Assembly (NCBI GenBank): GCA_905178155.1
Contig: CAJINV010000001.1
Span: 1,725,904 to 1,789,903 of the forward strand
Origin: Amoebophrya sp. A120
Lineage: Eukaryota; Sar; Dinophyceae; Syndiniales; Amoebophryaceae
Length of the DNA: 64,000 nt
Direction: 5' to 3'
Part shown: positions 32,597-44,900 of the stretch, one piece after another
How positions within the stretch are numbered: position 1 is the stretch's first letter
Layout of the letters: the number at the start of each line of letters is the position of its first letter
Program-made: the position numbers and the translations under genes
Notes under the pieces: generated by a model
The model's input: only the letters and a program-made list of their open reading frames with translations
The model's database searches: none
What the model was told of the DNA's origin: nothing

Positions 32597-35206
32597 CTAG
32601 GCACTGAGCTCTCCAAACTCTGGAAAAGGTTTCATCATGACGGGGCCAGACGCGGCCGGACGTAAGTACACTGGGCGATCGAAGGAGGACGCGTCCAGCG
32701 GGCCCTTGCCGTGTATGGCGTTCTCAAACGTTACATTCTCAACTGTTACATGAATTTGTAATGCAAGACTAGCACAGGCAAGATGGAGAATCTTGCGCGT
32801 CTTGCATTACAGGTTTGGTGCGGACTGCAGTGCTATTTAGCCCTCCGAGAATTTGTCATGCGAAGCAGCTTGATCGTCTGGCGGGTCATGGTCATTTTGC
32901 ATGACAAATCATGTAACAGTTGAGAATGTAACGCTTGAGAACCCCATACCGTTAAGGTCGTGGGTGTGATGGTACTGCACCGCCTGCACCGTAAACTCCG
33001 TAACGGCGAGGAGCGTCCCGTAGTTTATTTTATCAGGCTTTTCGTTTTCCCCTCCTCCGCTACCGCTACCCGGCTCTACTCCCGCTTCTATTCCCATCGT
33101 GGTCTATCAAATGTAAAAATGTCTGGGTCTGGAAGAATGCAACTTGTGATGCTGCGTTTGGCCTCTACATAGAATCTGTATTGCATGAACAGCAAAAGAG
33201 GTGTAATTTGTGCTACGCGGAGAGGGCATTTCTCATGCGGTATGAGCATCAGAAAGCCCTCGCACAATCTCTGATGCTAGGGCATGCATCACAGACCTCA
33301 TGGGTCATGCAAAATCTGCATGACAAACTCATGCATTCTTCCAGACCCAGACATTTTTGCAATCCATATGGTCGCGCTTGGTACCAGTCGTTGGGTCTTT
33401 TTCAAGACCAAGCGACGACCCATCAGCGGCGGAATGCGGAACTGTTTTGTTGTTCTTGAAAAAGTCCAATCATAGTCTCATAGTCCTATTGTAAGTAGTA
33501 AAATTCGTCAAATTCTTGTCCACTATTCCTAAATTTTAGTTCACGATATAGAAAAGGAACCGAAAGAACGTCATGAGGAACTCATGTCCCAGATGACAGT
33601 ATTACACTGCAGTTCTTGCTTATGTAAATGTATCTTTACCTCCAAGACTTTTTCCCCTTCGCCACTGTCCGCGGTGCTGCTACTTTCTGGAGGCGGTTCC
33701 GTCATTGGGTAGCGAAATCCCTGGAACAGGTCGGTGCGGCGAAATTCCTCAAAGACCTTTCCTCCGTCCAGAAAGACAAACGTGCGGCCAAATAAAATAT
33801 CGCGCAGAGGGTTCGAATTCTCGAGAAAATTTCTGCCGGATAAGAAAGCGTCAACCACCCACGTCGAAGGGTTGAAAAGGTTCTCGAAGATGCTGTGCGT
33901 TGTGTTAGCAGGAAGGTGTTTCATCAAATCGTAGCGCTGACGTTCTCGTCGTCCTTGGAGCACAAGTGTGCTAGTGTCTGGCAGACACTAGTGTCTGGCA
34001 GACATGAAATAAGCAGACACTGTCTGCTTATTTCATGTACGAAGGAATAAAAAAGTGCGTATTTATCACAACGTACAAGAACCACAGCGCAGCTGAGAAT
34101 GGTTCTTTGATGGGTTCAAAAATAGCATGCGTTTATACACTGTAGTCGTAAACAACGGCGTGAGCACGGTACTGACGAAGTCCGTAGTTCGGTCCAAAAT
34201 CCGTTTTTTCAGGGTGTCTTCGTAAATAGCAGCGGATTTGTATCTGTAGTTTCGAAGATTTTTCCGCCGGTTCACTTTTTTATTCGCTTTTTCTGTCTCT
34301 GTGGCAGCACATGACAGCAACCGGAAATAACAAGCCGGAGAAAAATTCAGAGTGAGACTTTTGATTTGAAAAAATCAAGATTTTGATTTTCCATGCACGA
34401 TGAATTCAAGTCTGATACATACTTACTTTCGCAGCAGCGTGGTAAGATCCTTGGAGACGTTCCCATACAACTCGTTCCACGGCACCAGCTCCTCCGCGGT
34501 AGGTTCTGGTTGAGAAATGTCGACAGCTGCACCGAGATCAATCTAAATCTCTCTTTCGAGGAAATTGACGCATGCTTTCAAACAATATCATACCGCTGAT
34601 ATGAGTCGAAGCTGGATTATCACAAAGTTCAACCTCTGTCGTGACGTGAAGCGGAGCTTCTGGTTCTGCTTTGCACACATATGATATAGGAGCGGAGCAG
34701 CAGTAGATGCAGGAGACTCACTTCGCCGCCTTGCACCGAAAAATATTGGGACTTTTCAAAAATATTGGACGATGTTGCAGCTACACAGTGCATGCAATCA
34801 CTTCGAGTATCAGTACTTATCTTTTGACGCGCCATTTTATCTTCTTTCTAGGGAGCTTGATGGACGATCTGCGTTTTTGCGTCGACATTTTTCAGAAGGA
34901 TATTTTCTTTTTCGGTTCCTGCTGGTCTCCCCCGCCACCCAGGAGCCACCCCAGGCCCTGCAGCCTCCTGCTACCTTCTACCTCGGGCACGACCTCGATG
35001 CGAAAACACTTGCTAAAACTTGCCGTCGCCGGGTCCGTTGCTTGTTCTTCCGCATTGTTCAGGTCGATAGAAACGTGATGCAACAGATTCGCCGCCGCCA
35101 CGGACGGTACTACGGATCGGACGTTATTGTGTCCCATCCGGCTGTGGATGCTCGCGTGATAGGCTGACACCGAGATGTGCGTGTGCGTGCCCGTCGTGTG
35201 AGACAT
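32597..35206 (-). CDS. Unknown protein, about seven exons
   Basis: ATG at 35206 (MSHTTGTHTHISVSAYHAS). Supported exons: 35206-about 34960, 34542-34427, 34292-about 34070, about 33957-33640, 33441-33369, 33104-32949 and 32713-32597. The intron 33639-33442 (GTAAAG to AACAG) joins GEKVLE to FRIPPLMGRRLVLKK. The B element at 33105-33368 joins LVPSAT to TMGIEAG. The D element at 32714-32948 joins HDLNG to KGPLDASSFDRPVYL. The terminal TAG at 32597 follows PEFGELSA. The fold-like core is FENLFNPSTWVVDAFLSG, then FGRTFVFLDGGKVFEEF, and later NYGTLLAVTEFTVQAV. The join between exons three and four is not resolved; that intron holds the palindrome at 34002-34038. Family not recognised. Confidence 0.6.
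32714..32948. mobile_element. Introner-like element, family D
   Basis: TIRs TATGGCGTTCTCAAACGTTA and TATGGGGTTCTCAAGCGTTA; duplications CCGTG/CCGTT. Last intron of the 32.6-35.2 kb gene. Confidence 0.88.
33105..33368. mobile_element. Introner-like element, family B
   Basis: Left TATCAAATGTAAAAATGTCT, right TATGGATTGCAAAAATGTCT; perfect TGGTC duplications. In the 32.6-35.2 kb gene. Confidence 0.9.
33971..34038. repeat. Tandem repeat joined to a perfect palindrome
   Basis: CTAGTGTCTGGCAGACA is repeated in tandem at 33971-34004. It is followed by a perfect inverted repeat with 18-bp arms (34002-34019 and 34021-34038, ACATGAAATAAGCAGACA) and a single-base spacer. Lies in a putative intron of the 32.6-35.2 kb gene. 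Confidence 0.9.
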
Positions 35207-35379
35207 TGCGTAGGTGCTAGAGTGGTGCCCAGATGCGTGCGAGTGCCCTGGAGGTCGGTGTAGTATCAGATTTTTTCATAGAATTTGGACTTAAAGTTGA
35301 AGAGAGGACCACATTTTTTCAAGTTCTAAACCAAAAACAAAAAGACCAGCAGGGGGCGCCGTTTCGCGTGGCCAAGAAG

Positions 35380-38225
35380 TTACTTACAAAAGGGGCAAAG
35401 AGCGCAGTTTTCTATACCTCCGGAACTATGCGCGGTGCCGTGGCTGTATAGCTTTCTCATCGGTGCTAGGAACCCGCTTTCGGAAGACGTGATCGCGTCA
35501 TCAACCTCGTCGTCTTCTCGGCGCGAGACACAAATGCGCTGCGGTGAGGACCCCGTCCGGTCCCGATTCCCACCGTCCGGCTCTTCACCAGCACTCAGCA
35601 TATCCTTTTTCATTTCATCTTTCCCCTGCTCCATGATCGCCAGAAGCCGTCTGGAGTTGTCATCCTCGGGCGGCGGGGGCTGGCGCTCCACGTCCCCGCA
35701 CGGCGCAACCAGGCTGCCATCCGAAAGCACTGGCGAGGGACTGGCCTTGACGAGCTGCGCGACCAAGTTCTGTGCCCGCTCTGTCGCGGCTGCTTCGAGC
35801 CTGGCCTGGAACGAAAACCACCACTGACCTACGTTTTTTATCCCCGAAGAGCCTGTAGCTCCAGCTCCTGCCGAAGCTGAAGAAGATGCAGTTGCTCCGC
35901 TCGAGGTAGATGAATTATTCTTGTTGTCTGCGGTTCTTATTTCCTGGGCCTGCTGGGGCGGTCCACCTCGCGGCGGGAGCACTACTTGTTCCTTGTCTGC
36001 CATTCCCAAAAAGGCAGGCGGCTGCCGCTCGATATGGACCATGTCCTGACCGCACTCGTCGTTGTACCCGGCGTGTGTCCGGATCTTGCCGAAAGGGGAA
36101 CATGTGGGCGACAGGGCTTCCGCGTTGAGCTCGCGCCGGTCCTTCAAGATTGCCATCTCGACGGGAGAATAGAGTAAGTACTCCGGGTCCGCGTCCGTGC
36201 CGCTCACCTTCCAGTTCGCCGCGTGCGGGGGGTACAGCCGCGGGTCCGTGGTGGCATCCGGCAGATCTTCCCCCATTGCGTTGGCAAACATGAGAATAGG
36301 TTCGTCGTACGCAAATCCGATGGTCTGCTGCGTGTCGAAGGTGAGGTGCTCGCAGATCTCCAATAGGTTCGAGAAAAATTCATGCAAGTCGGTCACCACG
36401 GACGCCTGGTCCACGGCCGCGGCCTCGGAAACCTGAAAGGCGGTTGGATTTTTGAACTTCCGCAAAAAAGCCGGCTCTCGCTTCGCCTTTGCCACCAGAA
36501 ACTCCACCTGGTCGCTTTTCGTGGCTTTCAGCGGGTTCGCCAGTCCTCCACCATTTCCTGGTGGAAATATTAACCCGCCTTGTTCGTCTTTCTGGCCAAA
36601 AAGTGCTTCGCGGGCAAGCATGACGTCCTTAAATCCCAGAGGGGCCAGAGCTTTGATCAGCCGCGCTTCCAGCATCGGGTAGATTTTTTCAGTGAATGCC
36701 GGGAGATAGTTGGCCCGTCCCGTGGCCAGCAGCGACCGCGCCTGTCGGGGGGATTGCACCTCGATGTCAGAAATCGAATCGGTAGGGCCGTCGAGTGCTG
36801 CTCCTGCTGCGAGCTGTTCTTGCATCAGCGAAGCAGGCGAGGAGCTGCTGACGAAGGACGATTTCAGGCCTTGCTCGAGGAAAGTTTGCAATTCAACTCC
36901 GGGCGCTCGGAAGATCACGCTGCCTGGAAAATATTTTTCCGGGTTCGCTGTTAGGTCGCCCGCCAATTTTGTGTAGAGTTCCAGGGGCAGGTACCCGTGC
37001 GCTCGATATTCGATGTGGGACGGATATGCACGCGAAAATTCAATATCAATCTGTGTGTCACGACGTGATGTTCCGATGCACTGCTCGTAGTTTACTTACC
37101 TTCTAGATCTAGACAGACACCCAATCAGATCCAGTCCTTACATCTTCATCACTGGCATCGCCATCAGTTCTGCTTCATGTTCATCAGGTTTCATCATTAT
37201 CACACTCAGCCATGCAATTCCAAGAACATTTTCTACACAAGACCACAAGAAAATTTTCCGCTTCGTATGAGGCACTCGTCCAAATTCCTGGGATCGCACT
37301 TCACGTAGGCGGGCATGGCCACATCGTCTTGATATTCGGCCGCGTTTTGTGGAATGATCAGATCCGAGCACACGTCGCTCTGAAAGATATCCGGGTAATT
37401 GAATTTCTTCGTGACAGTGCTGTCACTACTTTCCCCCGCGTCCAAAAGGTGCTTGAAAAGCCTGTACCCGGGAATCTCCGTGAGGGTGTCCTTCGGCGAT
37501 GCGCCCGAATGTTCTGTCATTGCCGCAGCCAGAAAGCGTGGCCGACGTTGTTTCGCATCAGGAACCTCCTCCCTATCAGCCAACCGCCGGTTTGCTTCCT
37601 CTACTTGCAGGAGTAGCCGTCCACCACGAGAAACGGGCTGATGAACGCCGTCAGGGCCGCCTGTGGTTGCACCTCGTGAAGTAGAAGATGTTGCTGGGAC
37701 TTCGAGTGAGTTCCTGCTTGCGCTTGCCGCCGACTCTTCAAGTAGTCCGCCGGGAATGTACAAATAAGTCCGACACGGCGGCACTGGTTTGAACATATTC
37801 CAAGCCCCGACTCCCAGGACTGCCACACCCGCGGTGGCCAGGCTGCAGATCGCGGCCTGCGATAGGGAACAAAGTCCGTGGGCAGCCAGGCGCCTGTCGC
37901 ACTTTCGCATCCTTCGACAGAGATCGTCCGCACATCCGTCGCAGGTGTCGGGAACAGCGGTAGCGGTGTAATGCTGGCGGAGCTCAACATCGGAATCGGA
38001 TGAAGTCGGTGTCGACGCCCGCTGTGGTCCTTGCAGTCGCAAATAATCACGCCTGTACTCTTCATTTGCGGTCAGACTAACGGCATCTACTGCTAGGTCG
38101 GGCACAGTAGCGGCGAATAGGATGACGCGGATAAGAACCGCTGCGGCTGATATCCTTCTGATTGTCATAGCTTGTTTCGCAAACATAATCATGAACGGAA
38201 ACATCTCCGTGTAGTTGTTGTGCAT
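35380..38225 (-). CDS. Large secreted or membrane protein of unknown function
   Basis: ATG at 38225 (MHNNYTEMFPFMIMF), with a second ATG at 38168 that gives a better signal-like start (MTIRRISAAAVLIRVILFA). Exons 38225-37239 and 37050-35380. The GT-AG intron joins GKFSCGL to IDIEFSRAYPSHIEY in phase. A second hydrophobic segment (AICSLATAGVAVLGVGAW) lies about 140 residues in, after a cysteine group (DTCDGCADDLCRRMRKC). Downstream is a long apparently folded region (GYLPLELYTKLAGDL, GSVIFRAPGVELQTFLEQ, EICEHLTFDTQQTIGFAYDE). A serine/alanine linker follows, and the C-terminus has two CxxC-like pairs (CALCPFCK). About 880 residues. No family recognised. Confidence 0.75.
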
Positions 38226-39845
38226 TTCGCAAAAAGTCAAGTATTAGATTGGGCTCTTGCTCCTGCTCTACTTCTGGCATTAATATAGGAAGTCAAGAAT
38301 AAATTCAAATCAAAAAAAAAAAACCAAGAGCCTTCTTTGAACATGTAGCCCCCTCTAGTAGAACAACGGCAACGACGGAAGGAGAGAAAACGACAAAAAA
38401 GAAAATAATATGCGTAGGTGAGGATTCCGTGGCGGTCGCTGCTAGATAACCAAAGAATCTGATGGACTGAGTTTCTTCTGCAGCAGCTGTGAATGTCAAA
38501 AAAGTCGTCCGGCGCTTAGAAATGCACAACATGCACGACAGCGCCGCTATTCACGATAAGATGAAAACGAGCTTTACGATTTTTTCACGATCTCGATCTA
38601 GAAGAAGCAGGAAACCACTACGCTACTTTCTATCAATACCGCACGCTGCTGCTGCACGCAATTTGAAATCACAATGAGCAGCCATCGCCATCCATGACTG
38701 CTGCGCATCCTTTGTCAACCTCAATGTTTTCCTTTTCTTTACGATCACGGTGTGAAGAATAGAAGAACGCTTCTTACATACGACCAATTTCAGAGCGAAA
38801 GCTACATAGGAGACGAATTGGTGCAACGACCAACGGGTCATTCGTGTCATCGTTTCTTGAAAATAAGCCTGCTTCTGGAACACACCACCGGCTGCAATCG
38901 CGAAAGCTCAGAGATACTTTTTCATTTTCCTGTGCGACATTCATAAGATTATACTCATCCACAACATACCCCAGGATTAAGCCACACTGTGGCTTGTTTA
39001 TCAACATTGTATTGCTGTAGCTGCAACAGTTTTTGGTGGTCTGATGTGTGTTGCTTCGCTTGATTTTCTCTCTGAATCGATATTAATATCAAAGACCACA
39101 GCCTTGCTCATTTTTAAGATAACTGTGAAAGAAGTTCAGATTTACAATCTTTTTTTCTTGTATTCATCGATCGTAGAAACCCTTTCTGAGACAACGTTTT
39201 CTGTAGTTTTGCTTATAAGGAATTCAAAAGTTGTAGTTCAGTTTTATCAAATTCAAAATTTTTCAGTGCGTCTGCGTCGACAACGAGTTTCATATAATAA
39301 CAAGTTCCACCCAATACATTTGAAAAAATGCTATTTGTTTCTATGTCGAATTCTACGTATAGATGCGGTGCGGGTGCACCAGAGTTAAAGGTGTCGTGAC
39401 TGCGGGCGCAAAATAGCTGGTAGGTAGGTAGAGGTCAGTTACGCGTCCTACCGCTTTTTAATTTTGCGGGAAGAAATAAACTTGGTGGCGGAAAATATTT
39501 TGTGAAGAGACGAAAGAGAGTCCCACCTATCGAGCAGTAGAGCAGTGAAAGAAAAAATTACCCCTGAAACAGAAGACATCACCAAATGTAGAAAGAAGAT
39601 GTCCAAAGTTTTCAATCCTTAAGTACTGTCGTCTTTTGTTTTTGGAAGATTGCAGCGAGTAGATGACCACGCCAATTTATAGGAGGTCAATCCATCCTTC
39701 ATGGTCCCACAGCAGAATCGCATAAGAAACAAGCGCGTTGTATTTACAAGGAAGATATTGTCATACCAAAAGTTCTCACTCATTCAACCTACACCCAAGG
39801 TGGGAGAAAAGAAAGGCTTTTCCAGTGCTATCCCTGTCCTCCCTT
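38226..39845. other. AT-rich intergenic region
   Basis: No supportable gene. A 114-codon ATG frame on the plus strand (39044-39388) is AT-rich and leucine/isoleucine biased without motifs. No introner element. Confidence 0.4.
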
Positions 39846-41028
39846 CTACGCACCCATTCTACAATTGGACAGGAGGTCCTGGTACTTGTTGCATTCCGAG
39901 ATTCCCTTGTCGCTAATGCACTGCTCGAGCCACTTCGCTTCATCCACACACTTACTCACCGTTGCAGACGAGGCAGGTGGTGCCGCTGCGGCCGGAGCCG
40001 GGGCGTCCTCTGTTGTATGTATGTCATTTGGATGAAGATGTTGTACCGACGTGCCCCATTCTGAAATTCTTGTCAAACATGTAATGTTAAATTGAAAGCA
40101 GAGTTTGTCAATTGCAAATTACCGTGTTTGTGCACCACTTCGGTTTGCCGCGGTCCGAGCATGGAATCCACCGCACGATTGGCGACGGACATCCCGACCC
40201 CGGTTTGTTATGAAGAGGACCAGTTGATGAAGTTTCTACTTTTTGAATATAATGCACTAGGCAACAACATCGGCATGATCCTTTGCTTGCTCCTGATGTC
40301 GATTTCGACAATACAAGAACAAAATTGATTCGCCTTTATCAGTATCAAGAGAAGAATCATCTGCCAAAGGTATGATCGACGCGTCACGTCCTACGAGTTG
40401 CAAAGCAATGCACACAGGCCTTCCATTTAGCATGCAAACGACTTCATCCTCGTTCAATTTTCATATTGCCATGCCACTGGCCATGCTTCCCATGAGGCCA
40501 CTCATCATGCCTCCGCCACTAGAGGCCGCGGGCGCGGGCGCAGCAGCCGGCATCTGCGGTGCTGGGGGAGGGGCTGCGGCGACGGGCTGAGGTGAGTTCA
40601 GTTTCAGGTCAGATGATCTAGATCACTCAACAGTACGCAGATGATATCGACGATGGCACGTGATAGTGCTGGAGAGTAGAGAGCACGGGATTGTGCTCGT
40701 CAAGAGTAGAACCTGTGGTCTTAGAAACTTCTCTCTACCACACACCACACTTTCATTCGGAAAATATAGCTGCAACATTCCTTCTTATCTATTACCATCT
40801 GAGCAACTACAGCATCAGGAGTATCTGTACCGGCTGTGCCTGCACCGGGGCCGGAGCGGCTGGAGCCGCCGGCTGCGGCGGAGGAGCAGATGTGTTCTGC
40901 GGGGTGGCCGGTTTCCGGGACCCATACGACGGTCCGGCAGCGGCCTTGTTCGACACAGAGCCGGAAGAGGGCGAGCCTGCAGCCTTCGTGGAGGCTCCAG
41001 ACGACTTGCTGCTATTTCCTCGTGGCAT
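39846..41028 (-). CDS. CHCHD2/CHCHD10/Mix17-like CX9C mitochondrial protein
   Basis: ATG at 41028 with the MPRGNSSKSSGAS start typical of this family. Exons 41028-40831, 40586-about 40471, about 40205-40123, 40009-39846. Exon two has the glycine/methionine-rich stretch (GGGMMSGLMGSMASGMA). Exon three has GVGMSVANRAVDSMLGPR, the conserved core. Exon four has the CHCH domain: KC...WLEQC, then ISDKGISE between cysteines and NKYQDLLSN between the last two, ending CRMGA. The first cysteine pair is spaced by eight residues rather than nine. The second intron begins ATG|GCAATA (possible GC donor) and its 3' end lacks an obvious AG. Family members are imported into the mitochondrial intermembrane space through Mia40 and affect cristae and respiratory-chain function; that role is inferred. 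Confidence 0.87.
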
Positions 41029-41903
41029 CTTCGTGTGATCGTGTTTTGCAGCTTGTGCGTTATTGTTGCGAGAGCGAAGTTGTATACGAAACCACTCAAC
41101 AAAGCCGACTGAGATAATTAATGCTTAGCGCTTGCACTGTTGGACTACGAGAATACAAAACTACAATAGGAGAAAAAGTGTGAAGATCATCACGTTTCTC
41201 CAGCTCCAGCATCCTCTCTCTGTCTTTCTCTCATGGTGGTGGTATCACGTCGGTCACAACATCGCAGCGTGCAAGAGCCTCTTCGTTGCTCAAGTTCATT
41301 TGTCCGCCTCCGCCTTTAACCAACGCGCACCAGATTAATTTGCTTCACGAAAAAAACTCACCATGAATTTGAACAGCTCAACAAGAGTACAACCACGTCG
41401 ACGCCTAATCAAGGCGACTGACTGTTTCCCGGTGCGTCGAGCACCAGCAACCTTCGCACTTTTTAATATTTGAAGACTTTTAATATTGGGCGGCCTCTTT
41501 GCTCTCGAGTAGCAGCAAACTCAGGCCGCGCTCTGTCGTTTCTTTTTAGTCTTCAATGATTGTCGCTTTTTCTTTTCGTGTTCTTACAGATTTTTCAGAA
41601 GTCGGCCATACGTTTTTTAACATCCAGAGATGTTCCCGCACGCGTGAAGATCATCAACATCAGAGGTCGTTATTTTCTGGTGGTGGTGTTCAGAACATCT
41701 CCGTGCTCATCATCAACCCAAGTGCGGTATTTGCTTGGCTAAGTAGGACACAACCTAAGAAGCAGCTCAACACCAAAGGAAGCTTCATCTACGTGTGCAG
41801 GGGACCTCGGAGCGAGCTCTTCAAAAGGTACTGCTGGCGTCAACGAGAACGGCCTGAGAAGTTGTGTACTGCTAGTGCGCCAACCATGTTGGTACTCCAA
41901 ACA

Positions 41904-44900
41904 TCAGCTGTATTTGCTTTTGGTTTTGCTCTTTCCGCCGCCCCAATGTTTGTTGCTAGAAAAATGCGAGTACCCCCCTCCACCTCCGTGCTGTGTTGCG
42001 TAACCACCAGACGATGTGCCCTTGTCCGAGGACGTAGAAAAGTGAGACCAACCGCCTGAAGAGCCGCTACTGGGCGGCGCACTCTTGTGCTTAGTACCTT
42101 TTTTCGTGTGAGTGTGTAGAAGACCTCGATGATCCTATTGTACATGCAAAATGCAGCAAGTACAGCTTCGGGTAAAATAAAAACACGTCGACAATCTTTG
42201 CTCAAGCTCATGTTTCATGTAATTAAACTACCACATATTATCGAATCAATATCTCCTCAAAACTCGTCTCCACCTTAGCAAAATAAAGAGAAAGCCAACA
42301 TCTTAGCGTCTTTAGTCGACAAAAGCTCATATAACGTATTATACCTTTGTGCGTGTTCATTTTTGCGGCGCCGCCCTTGTAAGAATTCTTGTGCCCGCCC
42401 CCGCCACCTTTGTACTTGTTTCCCCCTGCCGCGTTGTAGGCTGGACCGCCAAAATCAAAATCATACTCATATCAAGTGCAAAAGTGTCTGGGTCTGGAAG
42501 AGTGTAAACTTGTCATGCAGATTTTCCATGACCCGCGAGGTCTGGAATGCGGGACTTAGCATGACAGACTCTGCGAGGTCTCTGCCATGCCTATCCTGCA
42601 TGAGAAACTCCCTCCCAACTTGGTCGACAGTGGACAGCTTTTGGCACTCATGCAACACATATTTTTGTAATTGTATGACTCAGATTTACCATGACAAGTT
42701 ACCACCTTCCAGACCCACACATATTTGCAATTCATAACTCGGCATACTCTGCCATTCGGTCCGTCAAGTATTCGTCCTGATCTTTATGCAAGAAAAAAAC
42801 TGTGTAAGTGTAACTCTGTAATGCAGAACATGCAACAGAGTTACACCTGTCATGCCAGACAGCCTTGAAGTCCTCTTTTCATGTGTGTTTTCCCTTACAA
42901 GCTATGCATGACAGGTTTTCTCTGTCATGTAGGGCAAACTTGTGATGCTGTTAGCCAAAGAAAGTTACAGTAACACAGTTTTTTTCTTGGATAATCTTCC
43001 GAGGAACTGTAGTGGTTCTGGTTCTTGTTATGCTTACTATTTGTTCCGGTTTTATTTCCTTTCCCTGCCCCTTTTTTACCGCTACCTTTGTACGACCCCT
43101 GAGCACTGTTCTTGGAAGATGTGGTATAGTACAGTCCTGGCCCGCCGTCCTCGTCGTCGTAATTAGAACTGTGGTGAGGGTAGTAATAATGGCCCCCCGC
43201 AGCTCCATGTTCGTGATCGTCCACGACCCCCGGTCCAGCAGGAGTGTAGTACTGCTCCGAACTTCTACCCGCGAACTCCGCAGACCGTTCATCTTCGTCA
43301 TCGTCATATTCGTCGCGATTAGCGTCCAACATCGTCCCTTGCCGATTATACATGGCTGAACCGTCCTCGTCGTTCTTGTCAACACGCGGACCGACGCTGC
43401 TGCTACAGCTGCTCACGCCGCCCTCGCTTTGGAGAGTCGCAACGCTGCGCATGCTGTCGTTGCGCGAGCGGAGGCGTGGCTGTTCCGAAAGAACGGATGT
43501 TGTTTCATGAGGTGGTCCTCGAGACGAGTTGTTCATGGGACTCGATAGTTGTACTACACGATCTTTATTTTCCAGGTCCACATGATCCCCTATTCTTGCC
43601 TCTCCTTCTCTGTGTAGCATTGTCGACGTGTTGGCGCTAGTAGTGCCGCTTTTGGTATAATTGTTCTCTGGACCACCACCACGTAGAAGAGATTTCTGGT
43701 CAACATCCTCAGCCTTTTTTCGACTCTTGTGCGTGTTCACCTTCCGCTTTCTTTTCTTTTCTTCGCTTGAGCTGTTGTTATCCGAAGAGACTGAGGACGA
43801 GGAGTCGTCACTTGAAGTCGACGGCGCTAGTGCAGCTGCTGCCTCCCTTCTGGCCGCCTTCTTGTTTCCTTTTCCACCTGATCCACCTCCAGGTGAGGAC
43901 GACGACAAGGATGAGGCTGAAGAAGGCCGGCGCAGCATTTTCGTATCGACGAGGATGTCTTTTTCTGCGCTGCCTCGTGGCCGGCCTCGTGCAGATTCTT
44001 GTTCTGTGTGTTGAGTAGTACTCTGGTCTGCTGCAAGTGCAAGCGCTGCTGCCGATGCGTCTTCTTTCTGAAGAGCGGAGGCCACTTTGTTCGCTTTCTT
44101 CGTTTTGCCGCCGAGGCTCGATGAAGATGTTTGCCTCACAGCCGCGGCGCCTTCCGTGGTCGAGGTCGTTGATCTCAATATCTCTTCGCCGGCAGCAGGA
44201 ATAACGTCGGCAGGACCACCTGAAGGTAGTGGTACTTTGGGCCCGCCTGCAGGTGACTGTGCTGCTCCATTAGTTCCTCCATTTACAACAACTCCTTTGG
44301 CAGGAGCTCCACAATTATTATGTTTCTGCTCACTCAGAATGCCACCGCGCTTCTGCTTCAACTCCTGCAGTTTCTGCCTAAGGTGATCCTGCCTCCTCAT
44401 GCCTATCGTGGTTCCACCCCCAGCGGATGAGCTGCTGGCCCCAGAAGATCCCTGCTCGACGTCCATCGTACCAGTTGGCACGCCGATGCTCGAGGTGGTG
44501 GAACTAGACGAGGAACTAGGATGGTGAGAAGATGAACTAGGCTGCAGCTGCGTCTGAGATTGATGTGGGTGTGCCACTTGTTCGGGGCGGGAAGTCGTTC
44601 TACTGGCCGACGCCGGTGCCGCCGAACTTGTTGAGTTGAACGCTGTAGTTGTCTTGACAGCTTGTAGTTCCCCATCCTCTTTGGTTTTTTTATGTTGTCC
44701 GGAGGCGGCTGCCGATTGCGTTGAGTCTGAATTTAGACGTACAACTGACACAGCAGAAGCGGACGCCGGTGGTGCGGAAGATGAAGACGTGTCTCGCGCC
44801 GGCTCGACTACAGATGAGGGCTTGATTTCGTTTTTACGAGAATTTCTCGTGGTAGTTCTCCCGTTGACTTCGCGAGAATCTCGCACTGCGGGTAGAGAAA

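Noticed and set aside
41556-42059. Plus-strand ATG frame of 167 codons
   Set aside because: Overlaps the last, well-supported minus-strand exon of the large gene antisense and has no motif or splice support.
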